Under the pieces are notes generated by a model. That model was not told the DNA's origin. It did no database searches and saw only the letters and a program-made list of their open reading frames with translations. A stretch of 64,000 nt of DNA from Agriotes lineatus (lineage: Eukaryota > Arthropoda > Insecta > Coleoptera > Elateridae), in assembly GCA_940337035.1 (NCBI GenBank), contig OW679197.1:63695903-63759902 (forward strand), given 5' to 3'. Both the position numbers and the translations under genes were made by a program. Positions 52,961-64,000 of this stretch are shown one piece after another. How positions within the stretch are numbered: the stretch's first letter is position 1; every line of letters starts with the position of its first letter.

Positions 52961-54640
52961 AGCTATTTTCCAAAATTGTTAGCCATCCAAGTAGACAAAT
53001 GTAACCGCACTGTCAGTTAAAATTGATAGTATTAAAAAAAATCTTATACGGTGATACTGTTTGGATAGATATGGCCCTATTTTGTTTTTTAGTTAATCGG
53101 TACTTTTGTTTTAAATTTTTTAGTATATACGTATTGCTACCGCAGGTCTTCCCATGATAACTGGCCCTGGTAATGTTTAAACGTAAGGAGCTGTGTACAA
53201 AGAAACTTTTAATTATGTTTGTTGGGAGTAAATTTCGTTTAAAATCTCGACTCCCATTACAAGAAATAACGTGTCTGAGGCTGCGTGTTTAATAAAATTA
53301 AGTCCCCGGCGAAGTTAGATTATATTGACGCTTAAAATTGCTGCAATGCAGTATTGTGCTTGGGAAGTCTACATAATTTTAATAATTTACACGGTTGTAT
53401 TTGCACTATGGCGAACGCAATTCATTTCGAGTTTGGATTCACGATTGAGTTCAAACAACGCCGCAGCGTCCGTAGTTTACAAAATTAATGCCGCGCTAAA
53501 GTTCCTGTACTTAGTAAATACTTTCGTAATTAGATGGATTGTCTACACCGAATAAATACAGAATGCTGGTAATAGAGTGAAATATGCCTGCGAGGAGTTA
53601 CCGAACCTTAACGGGAAGCTCGCTTAAACCGGCGCTTACCTGCCTGCTGTCTCTAAAATTAAATAAACATAAATTTCGGGTTAAATTAACATTAAAATTT
53701 AAAGGCGTTCCCTGAACAAAGCTACAACTTTAACCCCGAAAACGACGAGGCACTTAGACCAAAGCTAATTATTATGACGAATATCCCGAAGCCCCGCGAA
53801 ATTAGATCTCGAGTTCGGCCTTTGACAGGCGCTTTGTTTTTTCTTGCTTTTATTTGGGCTCGAGAGCAGCGAACGTATCATCGGGGGTATTGTTTTTTAT
53901 TTTGCACAGGCATTCAAATATCGTAGTATTCGAACGTGCAATATTGGCGAAGCATAACCCGTTGTTTCCGGCGCTGAACGGTATCGAACAATGTCGATTT
54001 TCGTTATCTCCTATCAAGTTAATGCTGGATACCAGTTGTGACAGGAGAAATAACAGATTCTAGACAAAACGAAATTTATTGCGAGCGTATGAAGGTATTC
54101 CGATAAATTCCATGGTTTTTGGTTAGCTTTCATTTTGACGTGTTTGTATTCAATTTGCAAATCCCTTCTGTCGTCCTCTTCGAAAAGGATTGGCGCGTCG
54201 AAAAATGGACACCTAACTCAGAATGCGTTAACTTTCTGTTTTCAAAATGGGCTGTAATAGGCACGTACACAGTATTTTACTAACTTACCATATTACATTG
54301 CTTAGTTGCTAATTATATGACAGTTTTTTGACATTTGATAAAAAGTAAAGGTACCATTAAGAATCAACAATACTAAGTTAATAGAATAAATAAATTATAT
54401 TACCCTCTTGAATATTTGACTTTTAAATTGCTACATACTCGCGCAAATTGTTAGTTAACTGAATTATTTCTGCTTCGTAACTAATATTTTGAATTCATAA
54501 AATGTACATTATGTACTGTGCCTATTTGTTTAAACCCAAGATTCAGCATAACCTCACCTAACTTAACCTAACCTTGTTTATTGAAATGATAAGGAATGTA
54601 GAATAAAAAGCCAGAAAGGGAGGATTAACCATCAACGTCT
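52961..54640. other. Non-coding stretch
   Basis: No transposon homology recognised. Composition is slightly richer in CpG at 53260-53850. Small frames at 53325-53555 (hydrophobic) and 53854-54063 start with ATG or a near-start but carry no domain. This is one of the better candidate regions for host sequence. Confidence 0.3.
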
Positions 54641-54649
54641 AGAAGACAC

Positions 54650-56700
54650 AATATATAATAATAATAATCTTTATTTAGTTATAATCTATTTTAAGATTTA
54701 CACTTATTTACATATTTACCTAAGTAATATTTTTTTTAACATAATCGCTTAGTTCTTTTTAAACTCAGATATTTTTAGTTCCTTTAACTTCAATTGGAAG
54801 ATTATTATATTTTTTGAAGGCTTTATAAAAGAAAAAACTTTTGAAATTGCTTTTTGTAAGTTTAGGTAATCTAGAAATGTGCGAATTCTAGTACTATAAC
54901 TATGAATATCATAACCATAAACTAAGCTTTGCGTCATATAGTCTGGTTAGAGGTTATTGAATGCTTTAAAAACCAACAACAAAGAATTGAAATAAATATC
55001 TTGCTTCATACTTAACCATTGTGAACAATCTATAATAGCAAATATTCTTGTATATTTTCGAACAGCGTAATATAATACGCATTACTCTGTGCTGCTGTTT
55101 ACATTCTAGCCAATTCTTGTTCTTGACATAAAAATGATATACTAGAACAGTAATCGAAATGCAGTGCGATGATTGCTTTGTAAATCTTTATTTTATACTG
55201 TATACTAAGCTTTTTAGAAATTCTACTGAATAAGCCTATTGCCTTAACCATTTTTTTTGATTGCCTAATCTACGTGTGATTTGAAGTTTAATTTATCATC
55301 TATAATTACTTCTAGATATTTAACTTGAGATACCTTTCCTATTTCTAAATTTTCAATTTTAATATTATTAACTGATTCTAAATTAGTACCTGATAAAATT
55401 ATTGTTTTCATTTTTGCGATATTCAGTTTTAGTTTATTACCTTTTAACCACTTAAAAATAATTTCTAAATCTATATTCATTTTATGATCAGCATTTCTAA
55501 CATCTTCGTCAGTAACTGTCACTAATGTATCATCTGCAAACAGATATATGGTGCAATGTTTTAGATTCAAATCCAAATCGTTTATATACAAAATAAACAA
55601 TAATGGGCCCAAGACAGAACCTTGGGGTACACCCAAATTGTTTCCATGTACCTTGACTGGCAGTGATTGAAGTACCTATATAGTTTGTAGTCGATGAGTG
55701 AGATAACTTGGAAACCACATATTTTCGTTACCACGTATTCCATATTTATGTAGTTTATTTACTAACCGCTGCCTGTCGATAGCCTCAAATGCACGTTTAT
55801 AATCTAGAAAAACGCTAACTACACTTTTATTTAATTCGAACTCACTTTTCCTTTTCATGAGAACCAAGTTTAACGCTATTGAGGGCGCATGTTTAGTTTT
55901 GAATCCTGATTGGTGTTTACTTATAATGCCAAGTTCGTATAAAAAGATTTGGAGTTGATCTTTCACAACAAGTGCGATAATTTGCTCATATACCGGGAAC
56001 ATATTTATTGGTCGAAATTCTTTGCACTTGTTAGTTAATTTAACTTTAGGTACTGGAACAACTCTAGATATTTTCCATGATTCTGAAAAGGACCCTGTTC
56101 CCAGATGCTGATTTATTAATTTAAGGAATGTCTCACATACAAATAAATGGTAAGGCATCTGGAATTGCACCTACTGTAATATGAGCGAAAAACCTTTCCG
56201 TTTAATTTCAGCTTTTGAATTTTTAATATCCTTCAATGTATTGTTTAAAATTTAAAAGTATGTACTGATATTATCCGGAAACGTACCTTCTTCAAAATTG
56301 CCGTTTATAATAATATGGAATTGCTTAGCTCTAATATGCTATGTACAAAGTACTGAATAAATTTATTAACAATATCCTCGGCACTGTAAATTTCTTCTCC
56401 GTCAAATAAAATATTTGAAGAAGTATTTGTTTGTCTTTTCATTAAAGATTTGACAGCTTTCTGTGTCTTCTTCGGACTTTCACGGCAGTTTTCAATTTCA
56501 GTTTTCTATTTTTAAAATATTGGTTTTTCCTGTACTTAATTTTATTACCGTAAAAACTCAGAATATATTTATAGTTTTCCCAGTCTTGCGTGTTTTAGTA
56601 AGTTTCGCTGTCTTGTACATTTGATTGCGTTACGCCTATATCTGGCCTAAGTGTTAAGTGAAATTGTTTTGTTGTCAATGAGGTCATTTATGTAATTTTG
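54650..56700 (-). pseudogene. CR1/Jockey-type non-LTR retrotransposon, frameshifted, with ATT tail
   Basis: Minus-strand fragments in order: a pre-RT linker at about 56600-56370 (KRQTNTSSNILF, AEDIVNKFIQYF), fingers/palm at 56170-55676 (WKISRVVPVPK, FRPINMFPVYEQI, HQSGFKTKHAP, SVFLDYKRAFEAID), and after a frameshift GVPQGSVLGPLLFILYINDL and FADDTLVTV at 55636-55480, then KLKLNIAKMKT and VKYLEVIIDDKLNFKSHV to 55265. The remainder to 54660 is broken. The 3' end is AATAAAG followed by ATTATTATTATTATA at about 54680-54655. The catalytic FADD survives, but two or more frameshifts and stops make it a pseudogene. The endonuclease domain is not recognisable. Confidence 0.75.
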
Positions 56701-57130
56701 TATTCTTCTGGCCATATGTGTGGCAAGATTGTTAACATCTTTATTATCTAATATTCGATATACGCACCTAAATTTATGCAGTTTATCAAGCAGTTTTTGA
56801 GACGGGTAATTAGCGTACGTTGTAATATTAACTTTTTTTCGAAATTGCTGTTACTATTACGCGCATTCATTCGTAACGTGACATCGATTGCAGTATGTTC
56901 AGAAATTTGTGAATACAGCGATAAACAGCAAAGAAAACACTGCAACTAACACAATCAAAATAGAGTTAAAGAATGGAGGAGAGACCTTTGAAGATTTTGT
57001 TTTTCTTTAGGAACACTGATAAGTGATAACAGGCCAAGGTGTAAAAATGCCAGCTTAATTCAGAGTGAAAACCGCGCGCGCTTTACTCAGTATGCTACAG
57101 TCAAAAGTTATATAAATATAGACGGTATAT
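56701..57130. other. Non-coding stretch between convergent retroelement remnants
   Basis: May include decayed 5' parts of the minus-strand element. No motif certain. Confidence 0.3.
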
Positions 57131-57139
57131 TAAACTATT

Positions 57140-57594
57140 ATAAGGCACACGGGTGCAAAACGTAAATGTAAAATTAAAATGAAAGTATGGGAACGAAAAA
57201 TTTTACCTAAACTATTTGGCAGGAAAACGGGAACACAGTAGGACAAAAGCACCAACCAAAATCTGATGCTCTCATTATGCAGCTCAATATAACACAAGAC
57301 AGAAAGGCATAGGGAGTAAGATCAGGGAATGCTAAAACTGCAGATAAAAGATAAATAAAGGGCACAAGAAGAGTGAACGGTCCCAGAAGGAAATTGTTTG
57401 TAGCTGTTATAAAAGACTTGGAAAAGAAAGGCACAAAGGATTGGTAGTAGACAAAGACTAACAAGATGAAAGTGGAAAAACGTGGTCAAGCAATGGCCCT
57501 AAAAGTCTAGCAACACTTTATATATAGTTTGAGTTAAGATCATTGTAATGTGTTTTATATATCGAAAATAAAGCCATTATTATTATTATTATTA
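57140..57594 (+). pseudogene. 3' fragment of an RTE-like retrotransposon with (TTA)n tail
   Basis: Plus-strand frames show WERKILPKLFGRKTGTQ at about 57190 and decayed DKSTNQNLM, then a Lys/Arg-rich end similar to the GRPR...W..D C-terminus of the RTE-type ORF at 11.4-11.6 kb. It ends with AATAAAGCCATTATTATTAT TATTATTA at 57568-57594. Only the terminal ~450 bp of the element are present, as expected of a 5'-truncated insertion. Confidence 0.6.
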
Positions 57595-58985
57595 GGTTAA
57601 TGTATTCTTATCTGATCTAGCCAGACCTTCTCAAAATTTGCACCAGACTCTCATACATTTTTCCTCGTAAGCGCTTAACATTTAGCACAATGTACTTCTA
57701 TTGAGGTCAGCATACATCTATTTAATTTCAATAACATACTTATGAATGGCGCTGTATATAAAATTCAGCTTGAAACCATCTAGAGATATTAATATTTCAA
57801 GCTGTAGATAAGATGTTATGCCTGTTTATTCCTCTTTCTTCTTTCTGGTTCTTTCTTTCTCTTTTCCTGCTATCTCTCTATTCGCTTGATACTTAAGTGT
57901 TAGTTCTCGTTTCCTCTTTCATTATATTCTTAATCTTCAAAGTCTTTGGTTTTTAGGATTTTCTCCATCAGTTTCTATACCACTTTCTAGTTTTCTTTAC
58001 TCTTAGCTTCTGTCTGTAGTCCATATGGTGCAGCAAAATATTTCGCTGTATCTTTCTCCTTACAGTATCTAACCTTATTGCTATGCTGTGCAGCACTGGC
58101 GCTTTACTTTCTCTTATTTTGATTATTGCGTTCATTGCCTTCGATTGTGAGTTCTGGTATTCCTTTGACGGTCATGTCGCTTTTGGCCATCGTACTTTTC
58201 TATTTTCGGGAAGTAGCTTTCTAACAATTTTCATTGGATCAACTTTTTTTTTCCATTTCTTGTCTTTTTCTTTTAGTATTATGACTAAGTTTCTTCTTGA
58301 TTTGTGTGTGTGCTTTTTCTGGTTTGTCTATTTTTCTGTCTATTGTATGCCTCTATTTCCTCGCTCTCGTTATCTTCCTTCTAGCTATTTATGGTACATT
58401 CTTTTCTTGTTTTACTTAACTCTGGAGACCAATAATATACAGACCTTATTTTACTTTCCTTTTTTTTTAATTTAAACCCATTGTCCGCAGCTTTTTCTGT
58501 GATTGTAAAGCAGTTAATATAGTTTACGGATTTTTGAATAATCTCCATCTCTTCTTTCAGTTACTTTTTGAGCTCCTTCATTTTCTTAATATCCACTGTC
58601 CAGCTTATATGTCTGACATTTCTAGTTTCCTCTCACTATTGACCTTATTTATTTTACCGTATATGATGTTATTTTCAGTCATTTATTTTTCTAACAATGT
58701 CCTCTGTACTCTATACAGTGTGTCCAATATAAGAAGAGTCAATATGGGGATCTCGTTAATGGTAAGAGATACAAATTTGGTTAAATAGACAAAACGTTGC
58801 GTAATTAAAGGACTAACAAAATGACGCCTAGAAATCCTTGATATGATTTTCATTTTTGAGTTGAGAAAACCGAATTTTCGAATTTTCAATTCTATTTACT
58901 TCTGAAGCTAATATTAAAGTTAAAGCGAAACTGACAAAACTTCTTCATAGCAACTTTCCATGAACTTGAAGATTACATTATAAAT
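57595..58985. other. Non-coding stretch, pyrimidine-rich on plus strand
   Basis: From 57820 to 58660 the plus strand is C+T-rich, giving spurious hydrophobic frames (58083-58475). The minus strand is correspondingly Lys/Arg/Glu-rich in broken frames and could be another decayed retroelement, though no motif is convincing. At 58713 CTATACAGTGTGTCC looks like a lone mariner-type terminus. Confidence 0.35.
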
Positions 58986-58997
58986 TTTTTATTCAAC

Positions 58998-59030
58998 GTT
59001 TCGTTTTCGAGCAAACATCATACACTTAAT
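58998..59030 (-). ncRNA. Hammerhead-like motif 1 of the 59-kb group
   Basis: On the minus strand ATGATG, a stem GTTT...AAAC around GCTCG, then GAAACGTT. The GAAAC box is intact and the CTGATGA box is partial (ATGATGT). Confidence 0.3.
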
Positions 59031-59072
59031 TTTTAAATATCGCCCCTATTTTCTGATATAATTTAAAAACCC

Positions 59073-59155
59073 TTTTTATTTTGAATTCAAAAGTGTATCA
59101 CACACTACGGTTTAATTACGTTTCCGTTTATTTACCAGCATCAAGAGAAGTTTTC
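59073..59155. repeat. Direct repeat, copy 1, with degenerate hammerhead-like box
   Basis: TTTGAATTCAAAAGTGTATC ... GGTTTAATTACGTTTCCG ... CAGCATCAAGAG matches 59415-59492 in the same orientation at roughly 75-80% by eye. The minus strand shows TTGATG ... GAAACGTAATT. Confidence 0.6.
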
Positions 59156-59186
59156 ATACGGGCCTATATCCTAGAGCATTTCATAC

Positions 59187-59412
59187 GTTGTTTCAGCTTT
59201 TGTAATTTAAAGAAAGAAGTAACAAGCCACACTGCATGTTTTTAATCCTTAATAATCGCGGATGGTCTTGGAATACAAATAAATAATTTTCACTAGGAAG
59301 TAATTCATTTATTGATTATTTTTCTTAATTATAAGTAATAATTAAAATTAGAAATAAAAACATCCAGTGTGGCTCATTACCATTTTTGTTTAAATTACAA
59401 AGCTGAAATAAC
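59187..59412. repeat. Inverted repeat pair between the two direct repeats
   Basis: TTTCAGCTTTTGTAATTTAA ... GCCACACTGCATGTTTTTA (59187-59243) is inverted at 59355-59412 (TAAAAACATCCAGTGTGGC ... TTAAATTACAAAGCTGAAA). With the flanking direct repeats this gives a direct-inverted-inverted-direct layout. Confidence 0.75.
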
Positions 59413-59414
59413 CT

Positions 59415-59492
59415 TCTTATTCTGAATTCAGCAATGTACCACACATGGTTTAATTACGTTTCAAGTCTTTTTGACCATCATCAAGAGATTCT
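59415..59492. repeat. Direct repeat, copy 2, with hammerhead-like box
   Basis: Minus strand: CTTGATGATGGTC, loop AAAAA, GACTTGAAACGTAAT, so a TTGATGA box, a short stem, then GAAAC. One base from a canonical CTGATGA box. Retroelement terminal repeats are the likely context. Confidence 0.5.
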
Positions 59493-59499
59493 TGACTTT

Positions 59500-60835
59500 T
59501 GAAAAGCTAATTGCTGAGAATCATAATTTAATAGTATATAATGTTATTATGCAGCCTAGGCCAAAAGTAACGCATTTGCCTTGTCTGTCAAGTCACAGAA
59601 GTTGTCACTTTTATGACATATGAAAATAATAGCTATTTTCGTTACTAGTACGAAATGAAGGACTTTTTCCGACGAGCCGCAGTTTATGGCTAAGCGAGCG
59701 AGACACACAAATAAGGTAAGTCGAAAAGTCCGCTTTTGTGCGAGTTACATACATAATTTTTTATTCTACTGCTTTGGAAGTGGTTTTTTTAAATTATAAA
59801 ATTACATGTTAATCGAGGGAGTCGAGAAAAGTCTAGGTGGTCACTATCATACCACAAAATGGGGTGTCTACTTTGATTTTGACCAATGGAAATGGTTTGT
59901 GTTGTTATGGTTGTTACTGCCTAAAAATAAAAGGTACTAGTATAAAAAGGTGGGAAATTTCCGAAATTGACAGCTTTTCGATGAAGAAGAACAGAAAACT
60001 ATTTATGTTCAGTATATCTGTTAATTATATTTTTTAACGTTTCTTATGATGCTCTGCTGCAATGTGAAAATACCTTAAGTTAACAACGATCGTTTTCAAA
60101 AACAAAGGTTTTTAACGTGTTCTCTATAAAATGTCTCTTAAAGTGTAATAATCTTAGAAAAATGTTTTATAAACTTAATGGCATACTGCAATACAGGAAT
60201 ACAGGTCGATCATAATTTCTGTAATTTATAATTTCTACATATTTCAGTAATATTTCTGCGATAAAATGTAAAAGCTGTTGATTGACATATACCGGAAACA
60301 CAAATTTAAAGTATTAGAATTTTTAAGTATTATACAACGTAATGATTGCTTTTAATCGTTTCTTTCAGTGCGAAATTGACGTAAGACTAAATATTTAAAC
60401 ACCTAAATTCTGGCATTTTCTAATTTTTATAATATACGGCACTTGCCAAAGTTTCCAAATGTACATATAGCAGTTAAAGTTGCGGAATTAGATAACCCTG
60501 ATAATTATGAAGTACACTTTATGATACCTCATAAATCGTTTAATCGCATTTTACAATATTAACTTTTAGCGCTATCTTTTCTGTATTGTTTTTAAAATGA
60601 AGGAGCTTTAAATGAAACGCTAATAACCATAATTTAATGGTAACCCTAGAATGATGCTTGGTGGTTGAAAACGTGTCATGAATAAGATATTTGTTCATAA
60701 TTACCGCAAATGTATTGATCAAATGTTGTTTTTAGATTGGTAACGTTAGCATTAATTTTGAGGGGCTCTAGGCTACACAAATAATTAAAACTTTTCTGTA
60801 TTTAACATTTTTATTTAATTAGATCCTAGAATTGT
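59500..60835. other. Non-coding stretch
   Basis: No supported gene or repeat. Confidence 0.3.
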
Positions 60836-60839
60836 TTGT

Positions 60840-61450
60840 TTATACAGAGTTCGGCAGAATAATGTTACCATTTTGAAAAGGCCATAACTTTTGAACAAAA
60901 CAAAGCGCATTAATTATTATCACAAATCGTTCCACAAAAATTAGAATTTTATGACCTGGTATCAAATCTTTCAAATGACTGCCATTTTCTTCAATACAAG
61001 TACGAAGTCGTTCAGTGAAATTTAAAAAGACTACACAGACTTTCGTTGGGGATAGCTTCAATTTTGGCATGAATGCAGTCGTCTATGTTGTTAAAATGCA
61101 TGGAAATGAACTTTCTCTTATAGCTGGATTCATAAGTAAAAATAATCTGAGGCTGTCAAGTCCGGTTTATGTGATGCCCAAGAAATATCGCTGAAACGCT
61201 CAAATGCAATTCTTACTCGTTCAATATTTTTTTTATTTCTAACAGATCTTCCACTATACCCATTCATTTTTTGTTGTGAACAAATCCATCTTCTTGCTAT
61301 TTTCTGACCCATCTGAGAATGGCGAGTCGAGGTGGTGCATCCCTTCTGCCACTGATGTCCCGAAAGTCCAACCGAAACGCACTTTATTGTATTGCAGCGA
61401 TTCACCTGAACCTTGCACATTGCTCGACCACAAAAATTTTTGCTTGCCAA
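60840..61450 (-). pseudogene. Mariner/IS630-type transposase, internally deleted
   Basis: On the minus strand an N-terminal helix-turn-helix remnant (GRSVRNKKNIERVRIAFERF, 61290-61200) is joined directly to a C-terminal block (SHKPDLTASDYFYL, to 61130). The second and third catalytic regions' surroundings are missing between them, and most of the DDE core was deleted. The tail continues in another frame as NFTERLRTCIEENGSHLKDLI (about 61020-60960), the usual ending of this transposase group. A terminus TATACAGAGTTCGGCAGAAT lies at 60840-60860. The other end was not found. Confidence 0.7.
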
Positions 61451-61459
61451 TGCAAGCGA

Positions 61460-63445
61460 TCTAATTTTATTAACATATCAAATCCAAAGGTATGTAGAGT
61501 CTTTACATGTTTGTTCTTTAAGTTCATTACGTGCTGTCCAAACTTATAACGTTTTGCCAAACCCTTTACGAAATATCAATTTAGTACTTGTTGCTATAAT
61601 AGTGATTATTATAGTTTACATTTGGGACTTCTGTGTTTTGATATACCAAATAAAACCATTATTATATTTTTTCGTTACCATATGTTTCATGAGCCATTAA
61701 AAGGAAAAATTCAAAATATGTTTGAGCTACTAATTTTTTGTTGGTCAAATTTAATATGAGGATCAGGAATCGGGTTGCCTTTTAAACCTACTCAAATGTT
61801 TAAAAATAAAACTTTCCTTGTGGTCGAGAAGGCTGACAGACTGTGGAAATTTAAATTACCCAATAATAACCCCTTACTTGACTAAGGAAGTACTTAAAAT
61901 TCCTAGGATATATTTCTGTCCACATTTGGTTAGCAAGATTCCTTGTTTACAATGTTTTAATGCAGTGGAAGACATCACAAAAGAGAGTAGTTAATATGTA
62001 CTTTAAACATAAGTTCAAACTGTTACCTGTGTTAAAGAGACTAAGTAATTTATTAATGCCAACATTTTATTAAAGTATATATTGACTGTATCACCAAAAT
62101 TAGAAAATTTAAGTACGAAACACATCTTTAAAATTATTCAAATGAACAAAAAAGCAGTTGCGAGTGAATGCCATTAATGGTGTATGGTTTTTAAGATTAA
62201 ACCCAATGAAATATAAAAATGTATAACCGACAAGTCAATCGCAATTCCAAAGTGCCAAATTGAAACCCACTTTCAATGTTATCCAATAATGAAGTCTCGA
62301 ATTTCAAACATTCAGTACAGAAACTAGATATTTGAGGTTACATTGCATGAAGCATGTTTGAATATCAGGTTTGGTAATCTGAATCTGTAATAGAATCAGC
62401 GTTCCACAATTTGTATAAGTTTTACCCTCCACGAGGGTACGATTTAGAACAATCATAAAAGCAGTCCTACGTTTTAACTTTAAATCAGACACTGCTTTAG
62501 TAGAATTACAGCCATCAGAAGCCACAATAACTCACAGTACTCATGTGATCATATGATGAAATGATCAAAATTGAACGGCACTTGTATAGCACATTCCGTT
62601 ACAGTTTATCACCGAATGACCACTCTCGTAAACCTTAAACCCGGCGGCATTTTTACGTCCAAATGCATTCAAATTACCGGGAGATACTCGATGTATGCAA
62701 GCTCCATAAAACTCTTTCAACCTTATCGAGGGCAAAATAGTTTCCGCAGAAGTTTCCCATTTCATAACTAAATGCAATTCCATCAGCAAACAAACCGGCC
62801 CGATAAAATTTTATACTCCCTATAATTCCGCGCGGCTTCGACAACACAGCCACTGTGTGTTATTTCGGCCTAATGAAATGTTATAATGAGGTTTTCCAAA
62901 CAAAAGCGGTTGGACACGAAATTTTATTGAACTACGTGGCAGGGGCGTTGGCCACCACCTCTGCATAAATTGCGCTTAAAGATTCAGTGGAATAGAATTT
63001 GAAGAATATTTTAAGATTCCGATTTTTATTTTTATTGGAGATGCTGCGCTGCTCTCCACGCTGCAGTGTGACTTCCATTTTCCGCTATAACTTTATAGTT
63101 TTCGCTCAGTTCCACCAATATTTACGATTCCCGGTGGATGCAGAAAATTGGTAAATATTGGGACTGAAAATTTCGTAAGGTATCGCAGAGCTGTCGTTTT
63201 TGGAAGAATATGAGTTAACCCTAACAAACTGATAATATACATTATCAAACCCTAGAAAACTAAATGGTAAAGTTTAAGTTGTAGTGGCTATTAATGTTTG
63301 TAAACTTATATTAATATAACATATAGCATTCATAACTGAGCAACTTAACTACAACTAAACTCTTCTGCACCCTATACTTGCATTCGAATACGAGGGTAGC
63401 ACCGTACATTTTCCAATCTAATAAAAGAAAGTGTTGTAGGTAAAC
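61460..63445. other. Non-coding stretch
   Basis: No transposon or gene recognised. Slight CpG increase at 62800-62970. Candidate host intergenic or intronic sequence. Confidence 0.3.
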
Positions 63446-63449
63446 ATTA

Positions 63450-63847
63450 TTTTTTATTATTGTTTTTCAAAATATTCTCCCTTAAACTCTATACATTTAC
63501 GCATTCAATAAAACTAATTTACAAAACATACATTACAGTCTTCATGAGTCACTTGAGAAACAAGGTTTTTGAAGCTTTTCACGGCATTTTCGGGAGTTCC
63601 AAATCGCACACCACGTATTTTATTGTTTAACCAGGAATGGAAAGTAATCGGAAGGTGATGGGTCGGGTGGGGGGGGGGGTATGGGGAATGACTTAGCAAT
63701 TTTAACCCGGAAGCCCCTAAACATTCTTTTGTTGTGCAGTATGACTTGAAGCATTGTCATGGTGGAGAACGATAGCACTTCTTGGGTGCCATAATCGAGC
63801 TTTTTGAATAATGTCTGGGAGGCACACTGTTGTGTACCATTCCGTGG
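63450..63847 (-). pseudogene. Mariner transposase C-terminal remnant (SETMAR/Mos1-like group)
   Basis: Minus-strand frames, with shifts, give a decayed HDNA block (STMTMLQ in the shifted frame near 63770), then PPxPDPSPSDYFPF (63680-63635, the SPDLxPxDYFLF box), NNKIRGVRFGTPENAVKSFKNLV (63625-63560), and finally MRKCIEFKGEYFEKQ in another frame (about 63510-63465). That is the canonical mariner C-terminus. A long G run at 63669-63680 lies in the proline box and disrupts it. The 5' half is cut off by the hAT-like end at 63848. Confidence 0.75.
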
Positions 63848-64000
63848 TAGGGCTGGGCGATATATCGATATATCAATAAATATCGATATTATTTCCATAT
63901 CGATATATCAATAAATATCGATATTATTTCCATATCGATATATCAATAAATATCGATATTATTTCCATATCGATATATCGATATATGGAAATATCGGATA
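63848..64000. mobile_element. Probable hAT element end (runs off window)
   Basis: TAGGGCTGGGCGATATATCG begins abruptly after mariner sequence and matches the style of hAT termini (TAGGGCTGGGC followed by ATCGAT repeats). It continues as a tandem array to the window edge, so the other end and any 8-bp duplication are outside. Confidence 0.55.
63864..63968. repeat. 35-bp tandem repeat, three identical units
   Basis: Unit ATCGATATATCAATAAATAT + CGATATTATTTCCAT occurs at 63864, 63899 and 63934 without visible differences, with a diverging fourth unit to 64000. Each unit is itself rich in ATCGAT palindromes. Confidence 0.9.

Noticed and set aside
58083..58475. 130-codon hydrophobic frame, could look like a membrane protein
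   Set aside because: It arises from a long pyrimidine-rich tract. Phe/Leu/Ser-rich composition, no loop pattern and no start context; the reverse strand is Lys/Arg-rich decayed sequence.

Overview
The window reads as A+T-rich nuclear DNA of an arthropod, most likely an insect. The mobile-element mix points there: mariner-type and hAT transposons, a MULE with a FLYWCH finger, Jockey/CR1/RTE-like non-LTR retrotransposons, a tRNA-derived SINE, and many foldback MITEs. I found no confident single-copy host gene. Nearly every long open frame belongs to a transposable element, and the rest of the sequence is non-coding and packed with inverted repeats. There is one assembly gap (Ns near 28289-28311).

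Layout. 1-630: nested inverted-repeat elements. 660-2410: unannotated, including a CpG-richer patch at about 1.9-2.13 kb. 2412-3351: a ~455 bp unit present twice in tandem. About 3590-7785: a 5'-truncated non-LTR retrotransposon with an intact 992-codon ORF2. 8014-9075: a degraded hAT element with an 8-bp target duplication. 9.7-11.73 kb: a broken RTE-like element. 12.04-14.28 kb: a broken Jockey-like element. 14.30-14.94 kb: a striking run of consecutive hairpins. 16.17-16.60 kb: a Helitron helicase remnant. 17.3-18.45 kb: foldback elements. 19.03-20.38 kb: a long inverted repeat with a hammerhead-like motif in each arm. 21.03-21.33 kb: a reverse-transcriptase fragment. 23.2-24.0 kb: a cluster of related foldbacks and a minisatellite. 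24.66-25.49 kb: a G+C-rich-ended element with a MITE inside. 27.3 kb: a SINE. 28.34-34.24 kb: a MULE with long inverted repeats, a nearly intact transposase and a pile of nested elements. 36.58-37.24 kb: a small hAT. 39.15-40.52 kb: a large mariner-ended foldback. 40.96-41.15 kb: a MITE. 43.44-50.87 kb: a young LTR retrotransposon. 51.4-57.6 kb: broken non-LTR elements in both orientations. 58.99-59.49 kb: further hammerhead-like motifs. 60.84-61.45 kb and 63.45-63.85 kb: mariner transposase remnants. 63.85-64.0 kb: an apparent hAT end with a 35-bp tandem array.

The most informative element is the LTR retrotransposon at 43439-50872, coded on the minus strand. Its pol order is protease, integrase, reverse transcriptase, RNase H, so integrase comes before RT. 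That is the order of Gmr1-like Ty3/gypsy elements. Its LTRs differ at about five of 731 aligned positions. One LTR has since received a 454-bp MITE, which gives a clear order of events. A single in-frame stop splits the integrase.

The second theme is DNA able to fold. At least a dozen independent palindromes occur, many with A+T-rich arms and a short CpG-rich loop. The densest is the run of stem-loops at 14301-14939, which no standard transposon class explains. Several retroelement-like repeats also carry a CTGATGA / GAAAC arrangement resembling a hammerhead ribozyme core.
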